Shown: positions 28,322 through 36,935, counted from the stretch's first letter. The stretch: 64,000 nt of DNA from Syntrophobacterales bacterium (GCA_026417655.1 JAOACS010000012.1:1-64000), one strand, 5' to 3'. Notes: generated by a model from the sequence alone, not told the origin. Numbers and translations: made by a program.

Positions 28322-30136
28322 TCATTTGGTGCCACTTGCTCCTAATATCGTAGGAAATGAAATTATTCCCCTTTCTGGTCCAAGATAGGCTCTTACAACC
28401 TCAGGATTTCTTGATACTACCTCCGGCGAGCCATCAGCTATAACTACTCCTTGATGTAGAACAACTACCCTATCTGCAAGATTCATTACCATGTCCATAT
28501 GATGGTCTATAAAGATTATACCTATTCCCTCTCCTGCGAGGTTCTTTATAAGAAGGACAATTTCCGATTTTTCCGTGTTACTTAAACCCCCGGCAGGTTC
28601 ATCTAGAAGTAGAAAAAGGGGCCTTCCGGCAACAGCTCTAGCAATCTCAAGGAGTTTGTGCTCAAAGAGTGTAAGGGTTTCAATAGGGTAAAGGGCCTTC
28701 TCCTTAAGTCCAAACCTTTCAAGGAGATCTAAAGCCTTTTCTTCATATGAACGCATCCTTTTTCTGAATGAAGGAAGATCTAAAAGTCCGGACACAAACC
28801 CTTCTCGTATGTCCCTATGCATACCTATTAAAAGGTGATCCAACACGGTCATATTTGGGAATCCCTGGGATACCTGAAAGGTTCTTCCTATATATTGGGA
28901 TATTATATGAGTTGGAAGTTTTTCGAGGGATAGCCTTTGGCCTCTCACCTGTAATATCAAAGACCCCTCTTGAGGTTTTACTATACCGGATACGACGTTA
29001 AAAAGGGATGTTTTCCCGGCTCCATTTGGTCCTATGATGGCATTTATCCTCTTTGAGGAAAAGGTTACTGTGACGTTAAGAAGAACCTGAAGACCGCCGA
29101 AACTTAGCGAGATATGTTCTAGTTTGAGAAGGGATTCCTCCAAAAAGGGGCTGAAAGTGTTTTTATGGGAGGAAGTAGTTGTATTTACTATCCTATCGGT
29201 TTCTGGCCGATAAAATTTACTGTATAGGGCTGGAACAAATCCCTCAGGACAAAAGATCAGAACTCCCATGAGGATTGAACCGTAGAAGAGAATGTGAAGA
29301 TCCTCTAATCTATGAAGAAGTTCTGGCACTAGGGTTAAAAATGTAGTTCCAAGCACACCTCCCCATACATTTCCCATTCCCCCAAGGACAGACATAGTAA
29401 GCCACTTGAGAGATGTAAGAATCCCGAAGGTCTTGGGACTTATAAAGGTCATATAATGGGCGTAAAAGACGCCTGAGATCCCCGAAAAAATGGCACTTAT
29501 TACAAAGGCTATAATTCTATGTCGATTAACAGGAATGGATGAAACATCCGCTACAGTCCTATTGGCTCTTATGGCTTTGAAGGCTCGTCCTAACTTGGTC
29601 TTCTCAAGATTAAGGGTTATCCATAGAAGAAAGATGGTAATAGACCATATAAGAAGGAAGAATTTACGATCACTGTCTATGGGGTATCCTGCTATAGAGA
29701 TTTTTGGAATACCCGAAAATCCTGAAGGTCCTCCAGTTACGGGTTCCCACTGGTTCATCACTATTTGGACTATGATATTTATACCGAGGGTTGCCATGAC
29801 AAGGTAATTTCCCTCGAGTCGTAGAGTTGGGAAGGCTATAATTAAAGAAATAATTCCCACTGAGGAAAGAGCTATAAGTCCACTTATCCATAGGGGAAAG
29901 CCTAGAGTTGAAGAAAATATTCCTGACACATAGGCGGCAATGCCCATAAAGGCCGCATGACCTATGGAAACCTGTCCCGTTGCCCCTATTAAAATATTTA
30001 AGCCAGTCACGGAAATAATGTATATTGCCAAAAGATTAGCGGTGATAAAGACATAGTCATTTTTTACTAGAAGCCAGATAATACTTAGGATCAGGGTGAG
30101 AATAAATAGTAACAAATAATTACTGTAACCTCTCAT
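28322..30136 (-). CDS. fused LivM-LivG branched-chain amino acid ABC transporter protein
   Basis: A 604-residue protein joining a LivM permease (about residues 1-310, with GQVSIGHAAFMGIAAYVSG) to a LivG ATPase (about 335-604). The ATPase has Walker A GPNGAGKTS (from residue 369), a Q-loop RTFQVSQGF, Walker B FLLLDEPAGG and the HHMD switch. The ABC signature, normally LS-GG-Q-like or LPYGxQ in LivG, reads LTLFEHKLLEIARA, lacking both the glycine and the glutamine. No livF follows, so the second ATPase is missing from this locus. Confidence 0.9.
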   Translation of the reverse strand: MRGYSNYLLLFILTLILSIIWLLVKNDYVFITANLLAIYIISVTGLNILIGATGQVSIGHAAFMGIAAYVSGIFSSTLGFPLWISGLIALSSVGIISLIIAFPTLRLEGNYLVMATLGINIIVQIVMNQWEPVTGGPSGFSGIPKISIAGYPIDSDRKFFLLIWSITIFLLWITLNLEKTKLGRAFKAIRANRTVADVSSIPVNRHRIIAFVISAIFSGISGVFYAHYMTFISPKTFGILTSLKWLTMSVLGGMGNVWGGVLGTTFLTLVPELLHRLEDLHILFYGSILMGVLIFCPEGFVPALYSKFYRPETDRIVNTTTSSHKNTFSPFLEESLLKLEHISLSFGGLQVLLNVTVTFSSKRINAIIGPNGAGKTSLFNVVSGIVKPQEGSLILQVRGQRLSLEKLPTHIISQYIGRTFQVSQGFPNMTVLDHLLIGMHRDIREGFVSGLLDLPSFRKRMRSYEEKALDLLERFGLKEKALYPIETLTLFEHKLLEIARAVAGRPLFLLLDEPAGGLSNTEKSEIVLLIKNLAGEGIGIIFIDHHMDMVMNLADRVVVLHQGVVIADGSPEVVSRNPEVVRAYLGPERGIISFPTILGASGTK

Positions 30137-30148
30137 GATCCGGTGTCT

Positions 30149-31033
30149 CTACACTCTGTAAGTTTTCGCCTCTCCAAAAAGTCCCGTTGGCCTCCAGAAC
30201 AATATGCCTAAAAGGGCAAGAAATGCTATGGCGTCTTTATAGGTTGAGGAGATAAAGCCAGCTCCAAGGGATTCCATAAGCCCAAGAAGGATACCCCCAA
30301 GCACTGAACCGGAAAATGATCCAAACCCACCAAGAACTGCTGCTGCAAAACCCTTTAAACCTAGCATGAGACCACACTGATAGCTCATTGTTGTGAGGGG
30401 AGTGACAAGTATACCCGCTATGGCTCCCAGGGCCCCACTTAAGCCGAAGGAAAGGGTTACAAGGTTTTTTACCGGCACTCCCAAAAGTGCTGCCCCCTCC
30501 GGATGCTCCGCCACCGCTCGCATGGCTTTGCCTATTTTGGTTCGATAAAACAAAAGGGAAAGGAGCACAAGAAGCACCGTTGCTGTAGCTATGATAACAA
30601 CAGTTTGGGGTATGAAGGAGGCATTTAAAACTCGTATTGGATCGTAACCTCCAATGGGAGGAAGGGTTTTTGACTCCTTGCCCCATATGAGCATGCTTGT
30701 TCCCTGGATGAAAATTGAAGCTCCAACGGTAAGCATCACCAGGATGAGGTGATTTTTCGATTTCGCCCGTCTGAGAGGCCCCGATTCAAGAAGAAAGCCT
30801 ATAAGGGTAACAACCAATACTGAAGCTATAGCTCCAATCCAAAGGGGAAGGTTTTGTTCTTGAGAAAATGATATGGTAAAGAGTGCCCCTAGCATGACGA
30901 ATTCGCCCTGGGAGAAATTAACAATCCTTGAAGCATTATAAATTAATGAAAACCCAAGAGCGATTAGGGCATAGATACTACCGCTAGTTATACCGGACAC
31001 AATATATTGAGGAACGAGCATTAGCTCTCCCAT
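30149..31033 (-). CDS. livH: LivH-type branched-chain amino acid ABC permease
   Basis: A 294-residue inner-membrane permease with about eight hydrophobic segments. It starts MGELMLVPQYIVSGITSGSI and has the family text YALIALGFSLIYNASRIVNF followed by SQGEFVML, plus the EAA-like GKAMRAVAEHPEGAALLGVP and the late AAVLGGFGSFSGSVLGG. It pairs with the LivM half of the downstream fusion to form the channel. Upstream, iorB ends only three bases away, so transport and oxidoreductase genes appear to form one operon. Confidence 0.92.
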   Translation of the reverse strand: MGELMLVPQYIVSGITSGSIYALIALGFSLIYNASRIVNFSQGEFVMLGALFTISFSQEQNLPLWIGAIASVLVVTLIGFLLESGPLRRAKSKNHLILVMLTVGASIFIQGTSMLIWGKESKTLPPIGGYDPIRVLNASFIPQTVVIIATATVLLVLLSLLFYRTKIGKAMRAVAEHPEGAALLGVPVKNLVTLSFGLSGALGAIAGILVTPLTTMSYQCGLMLGLKGFAAAVLGGFGSFSGSVLGGILLGLMESLGAGFISSTYKDAIAFLALLGILFWRPTGLFGEAKTYRV

Positions 31034-31036
31034 AGC

Positions 31037-31570
31037 CTATTGAACTCCTGCCCCTAAAGCTTCTATAAGCCCAGGATTTTCAGAGCCCTTTGCTACCGAT
31101 ATAAGGTCTTCTAGAGAGCAAAATAGGTAACCCCTTGAGGCAGCAAAGCCTAAAAGGACTACATTAGCCATACGGTGATTTCCAAGCCTTAAGGCCGGTG
31201 TGTTTGCGTTGAAAAATATTATGTTTTCTTTTGTATAATTGGGGGAATTGCCCTTTACGGTCGATTCATTACAAATAATTATTCCCCCTTCTTTTAGGAG
31301 GTGGAGATAGGGAGGGATCGCCTCGGGGTGGAGCGAAATAAGAAGATCAGCATTACCTGGACGGATTAGGGGGCTCCAGAACTTATGAGTATTGGATAAG
31401 GGATCATAGATCTTTATATAACTTACAACATTTCCACCTCGCTGAGCCATTCCATGAGTTTCAGAGGCGAAGACAGAGAGATTTTTAAGAAGCGCTGCCT
31501 CAGTTACTAATTTTGTTAGGAATACTACGCCCTGGCCGCCAAAGCCAGAGATTACAATTTGCTGCTTCAT
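31037..31570 (-). CDS. iorB: indolepyruvate ferredoxin oxidoreductase, beta subunit
   Basis: A 177-residue gamma-domain subunit of the 2-oxoacid:ferredoxin oxidoreductase class. It opens QIVISGFGGQGVVFLTKLV and has ETHGMAQRGGNVVSYIKI, both typical. With IorA it converts aryl pyruvates (indole-, phenyl-, hydroxyphenylpyruvate) to arylacetyl-CoA with reduced ferredoxin. The start is the ATG at 31570, with GGGGAGGAGAAAGG upstream; it overlaps the iorA stop as ATGA. The longer upstream frame lies inside iorA and is not used. Confidence 0.94.
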   Translation of the reverse strand: MKQQIVISGFGGQGVVFLTKLVTEAALLKNLSVFASETHGMAQRGGNVVSYIKIYDPLSNTHKFWSPLIRPGNADLLISLHPEAIPPYLHLLKEGGIIICNESTVKGNSPNYTKENIIFFNANTPALRLGNHRMANVVLLGFAASRGYLFCSLEDLISVAKGSENPGLIEALGAGVQ

Positions 31571-33414
31571 AGTCCTTTCTCCTCCCCATTCCCGATAATT
31601 TCCAATCCTCCAAAGGGACATACATGAATACACACTCCACAACCTGCACAGAGCGCCTCATCGAGAATTACCGGTCTTTTGCGTCCTTGACTTACTAAGG
31701 CTGGACATTCAAACCTTTGGGAGCAGAGCTGACAGCCTCGGCACTTATCAGTAACCCTAATCCTAAGTCTAGGAGTTCTTTCTTTTTGCCGTCTATCGGT
31801 TACACAGGGACTTTCAACTATAACCACTGCCACCCCTTCCCTTTTGTCGAAGGCGTAATACCCGGCTTCTTTTAGGACCTCGATAATTCTGGATAGATCG
31901 TAGGCATTAACTGTTTCAATGAAGGAGACTCCACAGGCTTTGACTAGCTCTTTTATTGAAATCTTAAAGGGAGCTATATTTTCAGGTGTAGGCTGATGTC
32001 CAGTCATGGCCGTCGTTTTGTTGTCTAGAATAATGAGTATGAAACAGGCCTTTTGGGCTACAGCCTCAATAAGAGGGGGGATACCAGCGTGGAAGAAGGT
32101 TGAATCGCCTATAGTTGCAATTACTGGTGTGGGAAGATCCTCTTCTTTTAGCACCTTCGAAAAGCCTATAGCCTGCGAGATAGAGGCTCCCATGCATAAA
32201 ACTGTGTCCACAGAACCTAGATTGATACCCAAGGTATAACAGCCGATGTCGCTTGGATACACACCCTTTGGAAAGCACTTTCTAATGGCAAAAAAAACGG
32301 ATCTGTGGCCGCACCCGGGACATAGGGTCGGACGTCTTTGGGGGACTTCCTGGGGAGTAGGGATGTTTTTGGGATAAACTTCTGGTTGAAGCCAATCTGT
32401 AATAATCTTTTCGATTTTTTCAGGAAGAAGCTCCCCCTCCTGGGGTACATGACCTGTTTCTCGCCCTAACACTTTCACACCGTTTCTAATCTGGAGCTCT
32501 ATAACCGGATAGGTTTCTTCAAAGACCATAACCTCATCGAAGCTAGCGAGTTCCTCAAGAAGTTTTTTGGAAAGAGGATAGGGCATAATAACTTGGAAGA
32601 AGGGGATCCTATGCCATAGACCGATAGATTCCAAAATTTCTCTAGCATAGGAAGCTGTAATACCAGAAGATACTATACAACGTTTAGAAACTTTGCCATT
32701 GTCGAGAACCTCATCCCTATTTAGGAATCGAAATGTCTGATTTTCTTTAGCAAGAGCTCTTATCTTGTTGTTCAAAAGCCTATGAAGGTGTAAGCGAAAT
32801 TTAGGCGTTGCTGCCCATCGGGGGGGATTTTTTTCGAAAGAGGGTTTTACCTCAGGTATTTTAAAGGGTTTCACGGTTACATCCTGTCTTGCATGGCAAA
32901 TACGTGTAGTAGGTCGTAACATTACAGGGATTTCTAACTGTTCGGAGAGTTCAAAGGCCCTAGGAATTATTTCCTTCGCCTCTTTTGGAGACGAGGGATC
33001 AAATACAGGAATTTTTGCAAACATGGCGAAGAACCGGCTATCTTGCTCGGTTTGGGAACTGTGGGGGCCTGGGTCATCCGCTGATATAATGACAAACCCA
33101 CCTTTAGTGCCCGTGTAGGCACTACTCATCATGGGATCGGAGGCTACATTAAGGCCTACCTGTTTCATCATAACAGCGGATCTAACGCCAGCATAACTTG
33201 CCGCAAGAGCTATTTCAAAGGCGACTTTTTCATTAATGGACCATGCGGCGTGAATGTGTTCGAGATGTTCTCTAGTCTTAAGTTTTAGTATGGTATCCAA
33301 GATTTCCGATGCAGGCGTTCCCGGATAGGAGGCTGCTACAGAACATCCTGCTTCTATGAGTCCGTAAGCTATGGCTTCGTTTCCTAAGAGGACCTTTCGT
33401 TCTGCCACGGGCAA
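31567..33414 (-). CDS. iorA: indolepyruvate ferredoxin oxidoreductase, alpha subunit
   Basis: A 615-residue thiamine-diphosphate enzyme. It opens with a pyrimidine-binding-type domain (VLLGNEAIAYGLIEAGCSVA), has a TPP-binding domain with TLCPGCGHRS and IGDSTFFHAGIPPL, and ends with two [4Fe-4S] motifs, CRGCQLCSQRFECP and CAGCGVCIHVCP (about residues 555-605). This is the full IorA domain set at the normal length. The start is GTG with AAGGAGTTGCCC upstream. A terminator lies 19 bases upstream of the start, so the operon promoter must either sit very near or be read through from 33.7 kb. Confidence 0.95.
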   Translation of the reverse strand: MPVAERKVLLGNEAIAYGLIEAGCSVAASYPGTPASEILDTILKLKTREHLEHIHAAWSINEKVAFEIALAASYAGVRSAVMMKQVGLNVASDPMMSSAYTGTKGGFVIISADDPGPHSSQTEQDSRFFAMFAKIPVFDPSSPKEAKEIIPRAFELSEQLEIPVMLRPTTRICHARQDVTVKPFKIPEVKPSFEKNPPRWAATPKFRLHLHRLLNNKIRALAKENQTFRFLNRDEVLDNGKVSKRCIVSSGITASYAREILESIGLWHRIPFFQVIMPYPLSKKLLEELASFDEVMVFEETYPVIELQIRNGVKVLGRETGHVPQEGELLPEKIEKIITDWLQPEVYPKNIPTPQEVPQRRPTLCPGCGHRSVFFAIRKCFPKGVYPSDIGCYTLGINLGSVDTVLCMGASISQAIGFSKVLKEEDLPTPVIATIGDSTFFHAGIPPLIEAVAQKACFILIILDNKTTAMTGHQPTPENIAPFKISIKELVKACGVSFIETVNAYDLSRIIEVLKEAGYYAFDKREGVAVVIVESPCVTDRRQKERTPRLRIRVTDKCRGCQLCSQRFECPALVSQGRKRPVILDEALCAGCGVCIHVCPFGGLEIIGNGEEKGL

Positions 33415-33432
33415 CTCCTTTTTTTAAGAAAT

Positions 33433-33465
33433 AAAAAAGCCGTGAGCGGGTGAGCCGCCCACGGC
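33433..33465 (-). terminator. intrinsic terminator upstream of iorA
   Basis: On the minus strand GCCGTGGGCGG-CTCA-CCCGCTCACGGC is followed by TTTTTTAT. It follows the small ORF at 33488-33727 and precedes iorA by about 19 bases. It may end the small gene's transcript or act as an attenuator for the ior-liv-paaK operon. Confidence 0.8.
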
Positions 33466-33487
33466 GCCTTATCCTCCTTGGCTATGG

Positions 33488-33727
33488 CTACTGGTGGGCA
33501 GACCTCACCCCTCTTATGATACGCCACCACCAGAATCTTCCCGGGTTTATTGGATCAATAGATTTTATAACCTTACCTCCCATAACTTCCCTTCCATCGG
33601 TAGAGAACGACAGTTTTTCGTTAGCAAAAATTCCTAAAACGGTCAACTCGAAATGAGGCCTTTTAAAAGTCCTTCTAAACCGCTTCAAGTTTCTTTTTAG
33701 TTGAAAAAGCTCATATATTGGTCTCAT
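33488..33727 (-). CDS. small basic hypothetical protein
   Basis: A 79-residue protein of unknown function. It is strongly basic at first (LKRNLKRFRRTFKRPHF), then has a short region LTVLGIFANEKLSFSTDG and an end with three tryptophans (GRFWWWRIIRGVRSAHQ). No signal peptide or known domain is apparent. An intrinsic terminator follows its stop by about 20 bases, which supports its being a real transcribed gene. Its start is ATG with only a weak GCAGGGCT upstream. Confidence 0.4.
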   Translation of the reverse strand: MRPIYELFQLKRNLKRFRRTFKRPHFELTVLGIFANEKLSFSTDGREVMGGKVIKSIDPINPGRFWWWRIIRGVRSAHQ

Positions 33728-33786
33728 AGCCCTGCTTATGAAAATCCTTAGAAGGGTTTAATAGGATGGGTCCATAAATTGAGACC

Positions 33787-34623
33787 CTAGGGGGGTGGAA
33801 ACTCCTGCTCCTCTTCTACAATAAGCAGAAATTCCCTAACAATCCTGTTGAAAGTATCGTATGCTTCCAAATGAAGTAGGTGTCCTACTTCCTCTAATTC
33901 AACCAACCGGGCATAGGGGATTAGTTCTACAAGTATTTTGGAATTTTCCGGAGGAACAAGAATATCATCCTTTCCTGTAATTACAAGGACAGGGCAGGTG
34001 ATGCGGTCTAAGATAGAACATACATCAAACTTGTTGATGGCCGCGATCTGTGCCTGGAAGGCTTCAAGGGGTTGAAGAGGGGAAGAGAGGGTATTTCTTT
34101 TGTATTCTTCCACAATCTCAGGATGCTCACTTCTACACTTATTACCAAAAAGAAGGGGTATATTTTTTTCTACAATCTCTTCCGCCGACAATCCTTCCTG
34201 ATTGGTCAGCCGAGATAAAACCTCAGGCGAGGGAGGGATACGACGTTTTTTTCCACAGTGGGTGCAGCCTAGAACCAGAGCCGATAGGCGGTTAGGGTGT
34301 GTCGCAGCCAACTGCTGGGCAATCATCCCACCCATGGATATTCCCACAACATGAACCTTTTCTATAGCGAGATGATCAAGAAGAGCTAAAGTATCCTCGG
34401 CCATCTGCTCCATTGTGTATGGTCCTGGTGGCATCCAGGATCTTCCGGCTCCTCGATTGTCGAAGGTTATTACCCTATAGAAGGCCTCAAAGAAAGGCCT
34501 CTGTTTATACCAGGACCAGCTCCCTCCACTTAAGCCACTTATGAAAAGAAGGGGTCTTCCGTAACCTGAGATTTCGTAGTAAATCCTTCTTTCACCTTCT
34601 ACAAAAAAGGGCATAGATTCCAC
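33787..34623 (-). CDS. alpha/beta-fold hydrolase
   Basis: A 278-residue alpha/beta hydrolase. The oxyanion and nucleophile regions are clear: LLFISGLSGGSWSW, then FDNRGAGRS, the nucleophile elbow VVGISMGGMIAQQ (Ser near residue 99), an acid in VLVITGKDDILVPPEN, and a late histidine in LEEVGHLLHLE. It is soluble, with no signal peptide. The substrate is unknown; 3-oxoadipate-enol-lactonase-like and esterase members share this pattern. It is downstream of the lipoprotein-FKBP-TPR genes on the same strand, 13 bases after the lipoprotein. Confidence 0.88.
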   Translation of the reverse strand: MESMPFFVEGERRIYYEISGYGRPLLFISGLSGGSWSWYKQRPFFEAFYRVITFDNRGAGRSWMPPGPYTMEQMAEDTLALLDHLAIEKVHVVGISMGGMIAQQLAATHPNRLSALVLGCTHCGKKRRIPPSPEVLSRLTNQEGLSAEEIVEKNIPLLFGNKCRSEHPEIVEEYKRNTLSSPLQPLEAFQAQIAAINKFDVCSILDRITCPVLVITGKDDILVPPENSKILVELIPYARLVELEEVGHLLHLEAYDTFNRIVREFLLIVEEEQEFPPP

Positions 34624-34636
34624 TCTCTTTTAAGAC

Positions 34637-35155
34637 CTAGAATCTATCCATCTCCTTATGCTTTATGAAATCAAAGAATATATGGCCTAACTTCCGAACA
34701 TCGGGGGATTTCCATTTTTCAGGGATAGTTTCTGGAAAGGCGAATCCTATGGTGGTTTCTTTGATTACTGGAGAGCTTTTTAAACCCTTCTGATCTACAA
34801 CAATTATCTCCACCCGGAGTCTTTCATTAGTCTCCAGCTTAGGAATATCTATCGTTACAAATCCCTTGAAATCCTTACGATTTTCTGGCGAAAGGGGAAT
34901 GTAGTGCGATGATGATTTAACTCCCACTTGAGTTACTACAAACCATAGACCCGCCATGTCACCATCGGGATCCTGAGCCTCCACATAGATGGGAAGGATC
35001 ATATTAGATAAAATGTGTGCTGTTATATAGCTATCTACAACTAAGGGTTCCCTGCCGGGTGAGGTAACCTTCAATGGGGTGGGGGGAACGTTCTCTAAAC
35101 TGCATCCCCCTATAATCATAGAAACAATAAGGGCCAGAGGAAAAAATCTAATCAC
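34637..35155 (-). CDS. predicted lipoprotein of unknown function
   Basis: A 172-residue protein starting at GTG (35155), one base overlapping the FKBP stop (TAGTG). The N-terminus MIRFFPLALIVSMIIGGCSL is a lipoprotein signal with the lipobox IIGGC and Cys18 as the lipidated residue. The mature part looks like an all-beta domain (LSNMILPIYVEAQDPDGDMA, RLRVEIIVVDQKGLKSS), perhaps Ig-like. No named family is recognised. Confidence 0.72.
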   Translation of the reverse strand: MIRFFPLALIVSMIIGGCSLENVPPTPLKVTSPGREPLVVDSYITAHILSNMILPIYVEAQDPDGDMAGLWFVVTQVGVKSSSHYIPLSPENRKDFKGFVTIDIPKLETNERLRVEIIVVDQKGLKSSPVIKETTIGFAFPETIPEKWKSPDVRKLGHIFFDFIKHKEMDRF

Positions 35156-35649
35156 TATTGTTCTCCTAGTTTGCCAAATTCACAGGGGCGAAGGAAGGCA
35201 AGCTCTTCCTCCGTTGCATGCCTTACTTTGATAATTTTTACTGTGTAAAAGAGATCCTTCCCTGCGAGGGGGTGGTTAAAGTCAAGTAGAACATCGTGAT
35301 CCGTCTTTTCAATAACTTTATAGGCGTATTGAGCCCTTGTGTTGGGATTAGTAGCGACAACCCATCTTCCGGGGATAAGATCTCTTCCTTCGGGAAATTC
35401 TTCAAAGTTTCTACGCTTGAGAAGTTCCTTTTTGTAATGACCAAAGGCTTGGGATGCCTTAATTACAAAGGACACTTCCTCTCCTTCCTTAAGTCCATAC
35501 AAATTGGCTTCAAGGGCTGAAAGAATCTGGTCATATCCCACAGTAAAACTCATCGATGCAGGTGAATCAGGAGAGCCCTTGACATAAGAACCGTCATCGA
35601 GCTGAACTGTATATTCTATGGTAACTACGCAGTCCTTTAGAATCTCCAT
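35155..35649 (-). CDS. SlyD-like FKBP peptidyl-prolyl isomerase
   Basis: A 164-residue FKBP-type proline isomerase and chaperone. The N-terminal core starts CVVTIEYTVQLDDGSYVKGS, then the FKBP-IF insertion region (FGHYKKELLKRRNF EEFPEG) and the return DHDVLLDFNHPLAGKDLFYTV, the SlyD arrangement. The histidine-rich nickel-binding tail of E. coli SlyD is missing. It is encoded upstream of the lipoprotein and downstream of the TPR gene with short gaps, so the four genes likely form an operon. Confidence 0.9.
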   Translation of the reverse strand: MEILKDCVVTIEYTVQLDDGSYVKGSPDSPASMSFTVGYDQILSALEANLYGLKEGEEVSFVIKASQAFGHYKKELLKRRNFEEFPEGRDLIPGRWVVATNPNTRAQYAYKVIEKTDHDVLLDFNHPLAGKDLFYTVKIIKVRHATEEELAFLRPCEFGKLGEQ

Positions 35650-35660
35650 TCTCCGCTCCC

Positions 35661-36251
35661 CTAATCTACCGTAAGCCCGAGTTGGATCGCCTTTTCTCTA
35701 TAGAGGGAAGCTTTTTCCGAGTCCCCTGTTGATTCGTAAAGAGCTGAGAGATGATAATAGGCTGGTGCAAAGTCTGGGCGAATTTCTATCGCCTTCAAAA
35801 AGGCCTTTTCTGCTTCTTCCAGCTGATTTAGGGATAGAAGGGCTATTCCTAAGTTATGATGGGCCTGAAGAAGTGATGGCATGAGTTCGATCGCTTTTTT
35901 ACATACCTCCACAGCCCTTTCATAGTCATTTTTTTGCAAATAAACGAACCCTAGATTACTATACGCCATAGGAAGGTTTGGGTCTATTTCAATGGCCTTA
36001 AGGTTGTAGGCTATACATTCGTCTAATTTTCCATTTTGAAATAGAATACCTGCAAGATTTACATAAGCTTGAACAAGGGTAGGGTCACACTCTATGGCCT
36101 GGCGAAATTCCGAGGCCGCTTCTTCCCTAAGACCTTTTCTTAAATAGGCGAGGCCTAGGTTGTAATGAAACGCTGCTACTTGGGGTTCAAAGAGTATTCG
36201 TTCTTTCAGGTACTTTATGTACCTATCAAGATCGGAAACTTGGTGGGACAT
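35661..36251 (-). CDS. tetratricopeptide-repeat protein
   Basis: A 196-residue protein built of about five TPR units (for example AAFHYNLGLAYLRKGLREEA, then AYSNLGFVYLQKNDYERAVE and AHHNLGIALLSLNQLEEAEK), the 34-residue helix-turn-helix repeat used for protein-protein binding. There is no signal peptide and no catalytic domain. It is the first gene of the TPR-FKBP-lipoprotein-hydrolase group, transcribed away from dsr. Confidence 0.88.
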   Translation of the reverse strand: MSHQVSDLDRYIKYLKERILFEPQVAAFHYNLGLAYLRKGLREEAASEFRQAIECDPTLVQAYVNLAGILFQNGKLDECIAYNLKAIEIDPNLPMAYSNLGFVYLQKNDYERAVEVCKKAIELMPSLLQAHHNLGIALLSLNQLEEAEKAFLKAIEIRPDFAPAYYHLSALYESTGDSEKASLYREKAIQLGLTVD

Positions 36252-36656
36252 GATGATCTCCTTTAAAATGCTCCTAATGTTTTCTCTCCCCCAACCTTTG
36301 GGGTATATAATGCTTAATCCTTAAAATATTATAGTCAAGATCAAAGGAGGATCCTCCTGAGATGTTGGGGGTTTAGGTGTATTTGTGAAGGGCATATCTA
36401 GGTTGTCGAAGCTATAGTTTACCCAACAAGTGACGAAAAATTTTTTAGAATTTGTGGTTGACAAGAAAAAATTACAGTGAGTATAAAACTCATGAAAGTA
36501 AAGATGGTGAAGAGATTCACGTGTTAGGTCATTGCTAATGAAGGAAGAGTTTTTTTTGTTTCATGTTATAAGGTCTTTTGTGTGTAGTAATTCCCGCTGT
36601 GGTGGCGGGATTAGCAAATAAATGCTTATGGCGTTTAAAAACATGGAGGCTCAGTT
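36252..36656. promoter_or_regulatory. divergent leader upstream of the dsr operon
   Basis: This 405-base stretch holds a 14-base perfect palindrome AGGAGGATCCTCCT (36345-36358), the dsr promoter (36458-36487), a T-run near 36550, and a TCCCGC-TGTGGTG-GCGGGA hairpin (36592-36610) about 45 bases before the dsrD start. The predicted transcript would have a leader of about 165 bases, long enough for regulation. No other gene is seen. Confidence 0.55.
36458..36487 (+). promoter_or_regulatory. sigma-70-type promoter for dsrDAB
   Basis: TTGACA (36458-36463) and TATAAA (36482-36487) separated by 18 bases: both boxes near consensus, implying strong constitutive transcription of the dissimilatory sulfite reductase operon. 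Confidence 0.7.
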
Positions 36657-36899
36657 ATGAGTAGCAAGGAAGAAGCGAAGGAGCGCATCATTAACTGGAT
36701 GAAGGAACAGAAAAAGAGTAAGCACTATTTCAACGACATCTGTAAGGCTGTTCCAGAGATTAACATGAGGGAAGCCAAGAAGTTAATAAATGAACTTGTA
36801 AGTGAAGGTCGGCTTCGCTATTGGACCAGTGGAAGCACCACTATGTATATGCTCCCAGGAGTAGATGATGTAGAGAAGGAAGAAAAAGGGATGGTGTAA
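36657..36899 (+). CDS. dsrD: dissimilatory sulfite reductase-associated protein DsrD
   Basis: An 80-residue winged-helix protein. The pattern EEAKERIINWMKEQKKSKHY..DICKAVPEINMREAKKLINE..EGRLRYWTSGSTTMYMLPG matches DsrD (78 residues in Desulfovibrio vulgaris). DsrD is reported to stimulate sulfite reduction by DsrAB and marks reductive sulfur metabolism. It normally lies downstream of dsrB; here it is the first gene of the operon, 36 bases before dsrA. A GGAGG site precedes the ATG. Confidence 0.93.
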   Translation: MSSKEEAKERIINWMKEQKKSKHYFNDICKAVPEINMREAKKLINELVSEGRLRYWTSGSTTMYMLPGVDDVEKEEKGMV

Positions 36900-36935
36900 A
36901 ACTAGAGGAGAGCCTTAATTCAAGGAGGGAAGTGT

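Noticed and set aside
31571-31642. Extended N-terminus of IorB
   Set aside because: It lies inside iorA, and the ATG at 31570 has a strong ribosome site and the family's normal N-terminus.
33450-33656. Plus-strand ORF of 68 codons
   Set aside because: It begins within the terminator stem and is antisense to the better-supported 79-residue ORF.
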